Assembly: GCA_012862575.1 (NCBI GenBank)
Contig: BLSF01000003.1
Span: forward strand, 620,001-684,000
Direction of reading: 5' to 3'
DNA: 64,000 bases
Origin: Parietichytrium sp. I65-24A
Taxonomy: Eukaryota > Sar > Bigyra > Thraustochytrida > Thraustochytriidae
The notes under the pieces are model-generated. The model searched no databases. It was not told the origin of the DNA and worked only from the letters and a program-made list of their open reading frames with translations. Position 1 is the stretch's first letter. Each line of letters opens with the position of its first letter. Position numbers and translations under genes: made by a program. Positions 61,423 to 64,000 of the stretch are shown here, piece after piece.

Positions 61423-64000
61423 CTTCTATCTTGAGTTGCAAAAAAGCGCAGTACCTAAGAGCGCGATGTCAAAATGTGTGAAAATATCGCGCGGCAAATC
61501 TAAATATTGCACAGCGGCTCAGACGCCAAAGTGTTTCGTGTGCGTGTGTGTGAAAGGATTACTCTCCGTGAAATCAACAGCAAATCTGCATTCTACAGGC
61601 AAACAATGACGACCCAAACGCAGAGAAGGCAGCGGCCCTTGTCCAGGGAACGCCGGTCAAACTCGCAAGCCCAGTCCAACAGCGGTGACGTAATCCAGAC
61701 CAGCCAGCAAAGACTCCTCCACCCTGGCGCGCCTCGCAGTTTTCCCGTGGCCCTGTGCAGCCAGTGTAACCCAACGCAAACACCAAAACACCAACGCCGC
61801 CCGAACTCCGCAACTCCGCAACTCCAACGTCAACGAAACTGCCTTGTCGCTCTTTGCACACGGCTCTTCTCCCCTCTTTCCTCCCTCGCTTTCACTTTCT
61901 TTTTCACTTCTTTCACCTTCACCTTCACTTCGTCAGTCAAAACGACTGCCAATACTTTGTCTCTTTGCTTTGTTTCTGTTTCTTTGTTTCTTTGTTTCGT
62001 TTTGTTTGACCTTGATTCTCTTGCGCCTCTCCTTCCTTCTCCTTCACCCTGGCGAGGTAGCACCCCGCTACTCATGTGTAGAGTAGTGCGCTCCACAAGT
62101 GCCGTGTGCTAGCGGGAAGTGTAGTGGTGCGTAGCCACCTGCCTTCTCCTGCGCTGGTTTCTTCCTCCTCCTACTGGGGCTCTCCTAGAAGGGAGGCTAG
62201 GATGGAGTCGGGGGATAGGTGTGCTAGGGGATTTTAATAAGGGGTCAAGTAGGAGGCGAGTAGCTGGACGACGTTGGATAGGAAGGGATATGGTTGAGGG
62301 TATAGGTGAGTACGAAAGAATTTTGGAGCAGAAAGTGTCCCTTCTCTTTTTGTTCTTTTTTGTCTGTTTCTCTCTTTTTTCTTTTTCTCTCGCTCCACTC
62401 GCTCTGTTCGCTCTGCGGAATTCGGAACGAGAGTGACAACCGTGAGTCATTATGAACCAAACTCGGAATTCCCTGCCCGAACAAAGCGGTTTGGGCCTAC
62501 AGAATTGAGTTGATGCAGAGATATGTTCAAATTAAGCGATGAATTTCGCATCGACCTTTTCGAGCCCCGTCACCCCAGACTCCAAGGACTCCCAAGGACT
62601 CCAAGGATTGCAAGGATGAGGAATTTGGAATTTCTGTATTTCTTTATTTCTGTACTTCTCAATCACTGAATGTTCTGCAGTGACTACTTTGATTTCTGGA
62701 ATTGACTTTGGAAAGCGCAGCAAACCTCCCAAAAGTCGAACCAAAGAAGCACCAGAAAGAAAGTACGGAGACTAGCCTGGCGCTACGAGATGGGTAATAC
62801 TCCCAGCGCCAGACTAAGAGGGTCAGGTACTGGTAGGTACCGGTTGTAACTGTACCTACAGCTACCTCTTTGGCGCACGTGCAGTTACGGAGAACGGTAA
62901 GGTGGATGAAGGACTCAGCCTAACCCGACTGACTGTGAGTCTGTCAGAGAGTCTCAGAGTCTCACAACCATCGCAAAGAGACAAATAAAGGTCCACCGCA
63001 GAGTGTGTTAGAATGGTTTGAATTAATTAATTATTTTTATTCCGAACAAAGCAAGTTTGTGAATCATCAGTTCAGAACTCAGGATTTCAAAATGATCTTG
63101 AAAAACGAAAAGCTCGAAAAGCTTTGATTGATTGCTTGTCATGTGAGAGGGAGGTAGACGCCGCAAGAGATGGGAACACTGCCAAAAACTGTCCGCTATG
63201 AAGCTGTACGACTCGGACCATTCACAATTTCCAAAGGCGTGCCAACTCGACCAAATCGACGATGAGACTTTTCCGACTTGGCAATTGCAAGCGGATGTGA
63301 CACCTGTCGTAAAAACCAAGTTGGATCAGCTACTGTACCAGTACTTCGGATGACTTCAGAGGCACAAACTGATGTACTGAGAAGGATTTATTGCCTGTCT
63401 TTCTTCGCGCAGGAAAAGAGCCACTAACTTTTTAACTTTGTACTCTGAAAAGCGTTGGTTCGAAATGTTTTGAATACTGAATTCTAAACTCAGTTTTCAG
63501 AGTGCAGATTGCAAAAAGAAAACGCGGAATGTGGCCCAACACTTTCTGAATGCTGCACACCGACCCTCCTACTGCGCAGTCACCGCTTTCAACACCACTT
63601 CCTTCTCCTCTCGAATCTCCGCCCACACACCTCTATCCTATGATTTACCATAGGCTCTACCCTCCATCAAGACATCGCAGAATAAATGAGTCGTAGGGCA
63701 GTGTGCTGAGAGGTGCTAGGAGCACGCGTTTCACCCCTCTACGTGGTTGACACCGGCTGTGGAGGCCGAATGGCGGCACTATACCATGATTACTGCACGC
63801 TGTAAGAGCCTGAGAGGCACTATCCCACCGCTCGCGTTGCGGTCTCGTATGTGACAATCCATTGCCGGGTGAAAACGGTGGCACACCGTGCTCTTAGCGG
63901 CGTGATAATGAACTACTACTCGAGCGGCGTCTTCCAAGGCATCGAGACCCCGTGTCCACGTGTTCGCACTGCAGCTTTTGCGGCTTGGCTGGTGGGCACC
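61423..64000. other. Right-end region without a supported gene
   Basis: 61423-61620 is the MFS promoter side. Low-complexity pyrimidine and TTTCT runs fill 61850-62040 and 62335-62400. Repeats of AAGGACTCC lie near 62580-62615. 62820-62850 has TACTGGTAGGTACCGG. The last 350 nt are GC-richer than the preceding 1.5 kb. A short ATG frame (63908-64000) runs off the edge and could be the start of a next gene, but 31 codons are too few to judge. Confidence 0.5.

Noticed and set aside
62215-62340. Stretch reading VLGDFNKG followed by basic residues, similar to the endonuclease motif of LINE elements
   Set aside because: Only one short motif in about 40 codons, flanked by stops and low-complexity DNA, with no reverse transcriptase nearby. 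Chance is as likely.
63655-63900. GC-rich stem-forming block considered as a structural RNA (SRP, RNase P or U1)
   Set aside because: No family-specific conserved box could be matched; stems are short and could be chance.
63908-64000. ATG frame of 31 codons running off the right edge
   Set aside because: Too short to assess, with no motif; noted only as a possible next gene.

Overview
The window is nuclear DNA of a gene-dense, intron-poor protist. Every protein gene seen is eukaryotic in kind (RNF213-type AAA E3, GRIP golgin, EPG5, Qcr6, SLC25 carrier, Sfi1-like centrin binder), several have mitochondrial presequences, and reading frames of 4.7, 9.1 and 10.6 kb run without an evident intron under the standard code. 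A mitochondrial isocitrate dehydrogenase with a C-terminal EF-hand points to a stramenopile, and the compact intron-poor style suggests a thraustochytrid (labyrinthulomycete). That placement is inference, not something the sequence proves.

Layout, left to right. 1-11873 (+): the 3' part of a giant RNF213/mysterin-like AAA protein, running off the left edge and changing frame near 1.2 kb. 13065-17741 (+): GRIP golgin. 18467-21181 (+): LCAT/PDAT-family lipase or acyltransferase with a proline-rich tail. 21713-22753 (+): NPPY-motif methyltransferase-like protein. 23486-32554 (+): EPG5-like autophagy tether, ending 6 nt from the convergent Qcr6 gene (32561-32758, -). 33896-34927 and 36205-37326 (+): a tandem pair of seven-helix membrane proteins sharing a six-cysteine N-terminal module. 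38581-40818 (+): Sfi1-like centrin-binding protein. 41117-41860 (-): phosphoserine phosphatase. 42701-44005 (+): RRM plus 2OG-Fe(II) dioxygenase fusion. 44752-45702 (+): GyrI-like plus AHSA1-like fusion. 48261-49796 (+): EF-hand isocitrate dehydrogenase. 51021-51776 or 51870 (+): acidic single-pass membrane protein. 52859-53821 (-): mitochondrial carrier. 58625-59299 (+): glutathione S-transferase. 59698-61422 (-): MFS transporter. About one third of the window is intergenic, and most of that lies right of 45.7 kb.

The genes form no pathway. Some group loosely: endomembrane and quality control (RNF213-like, golgin, EPG5, LCAT-like) and mitochondrial metabolism (Qcr6, IDH, carrier, phosphoserine phosphatase). 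The intergenic DNA holds microsatellites, small tandem duplications, a recurring inverted repeat CACTG-N-CAGTG and palindromes built on GTACTAGTAC. I saw no tRNA, rRNA, CRISPR array or intact transposon, and no viral element.

Best candidates for something undescribed: the six-cysteine seven-helix pair, the RRM-dioxygenase fusion, the RING-less RNF213-like protein, the GyrI-AHSA1 fusion, and the intergenic CACTGNCAGTG motif.
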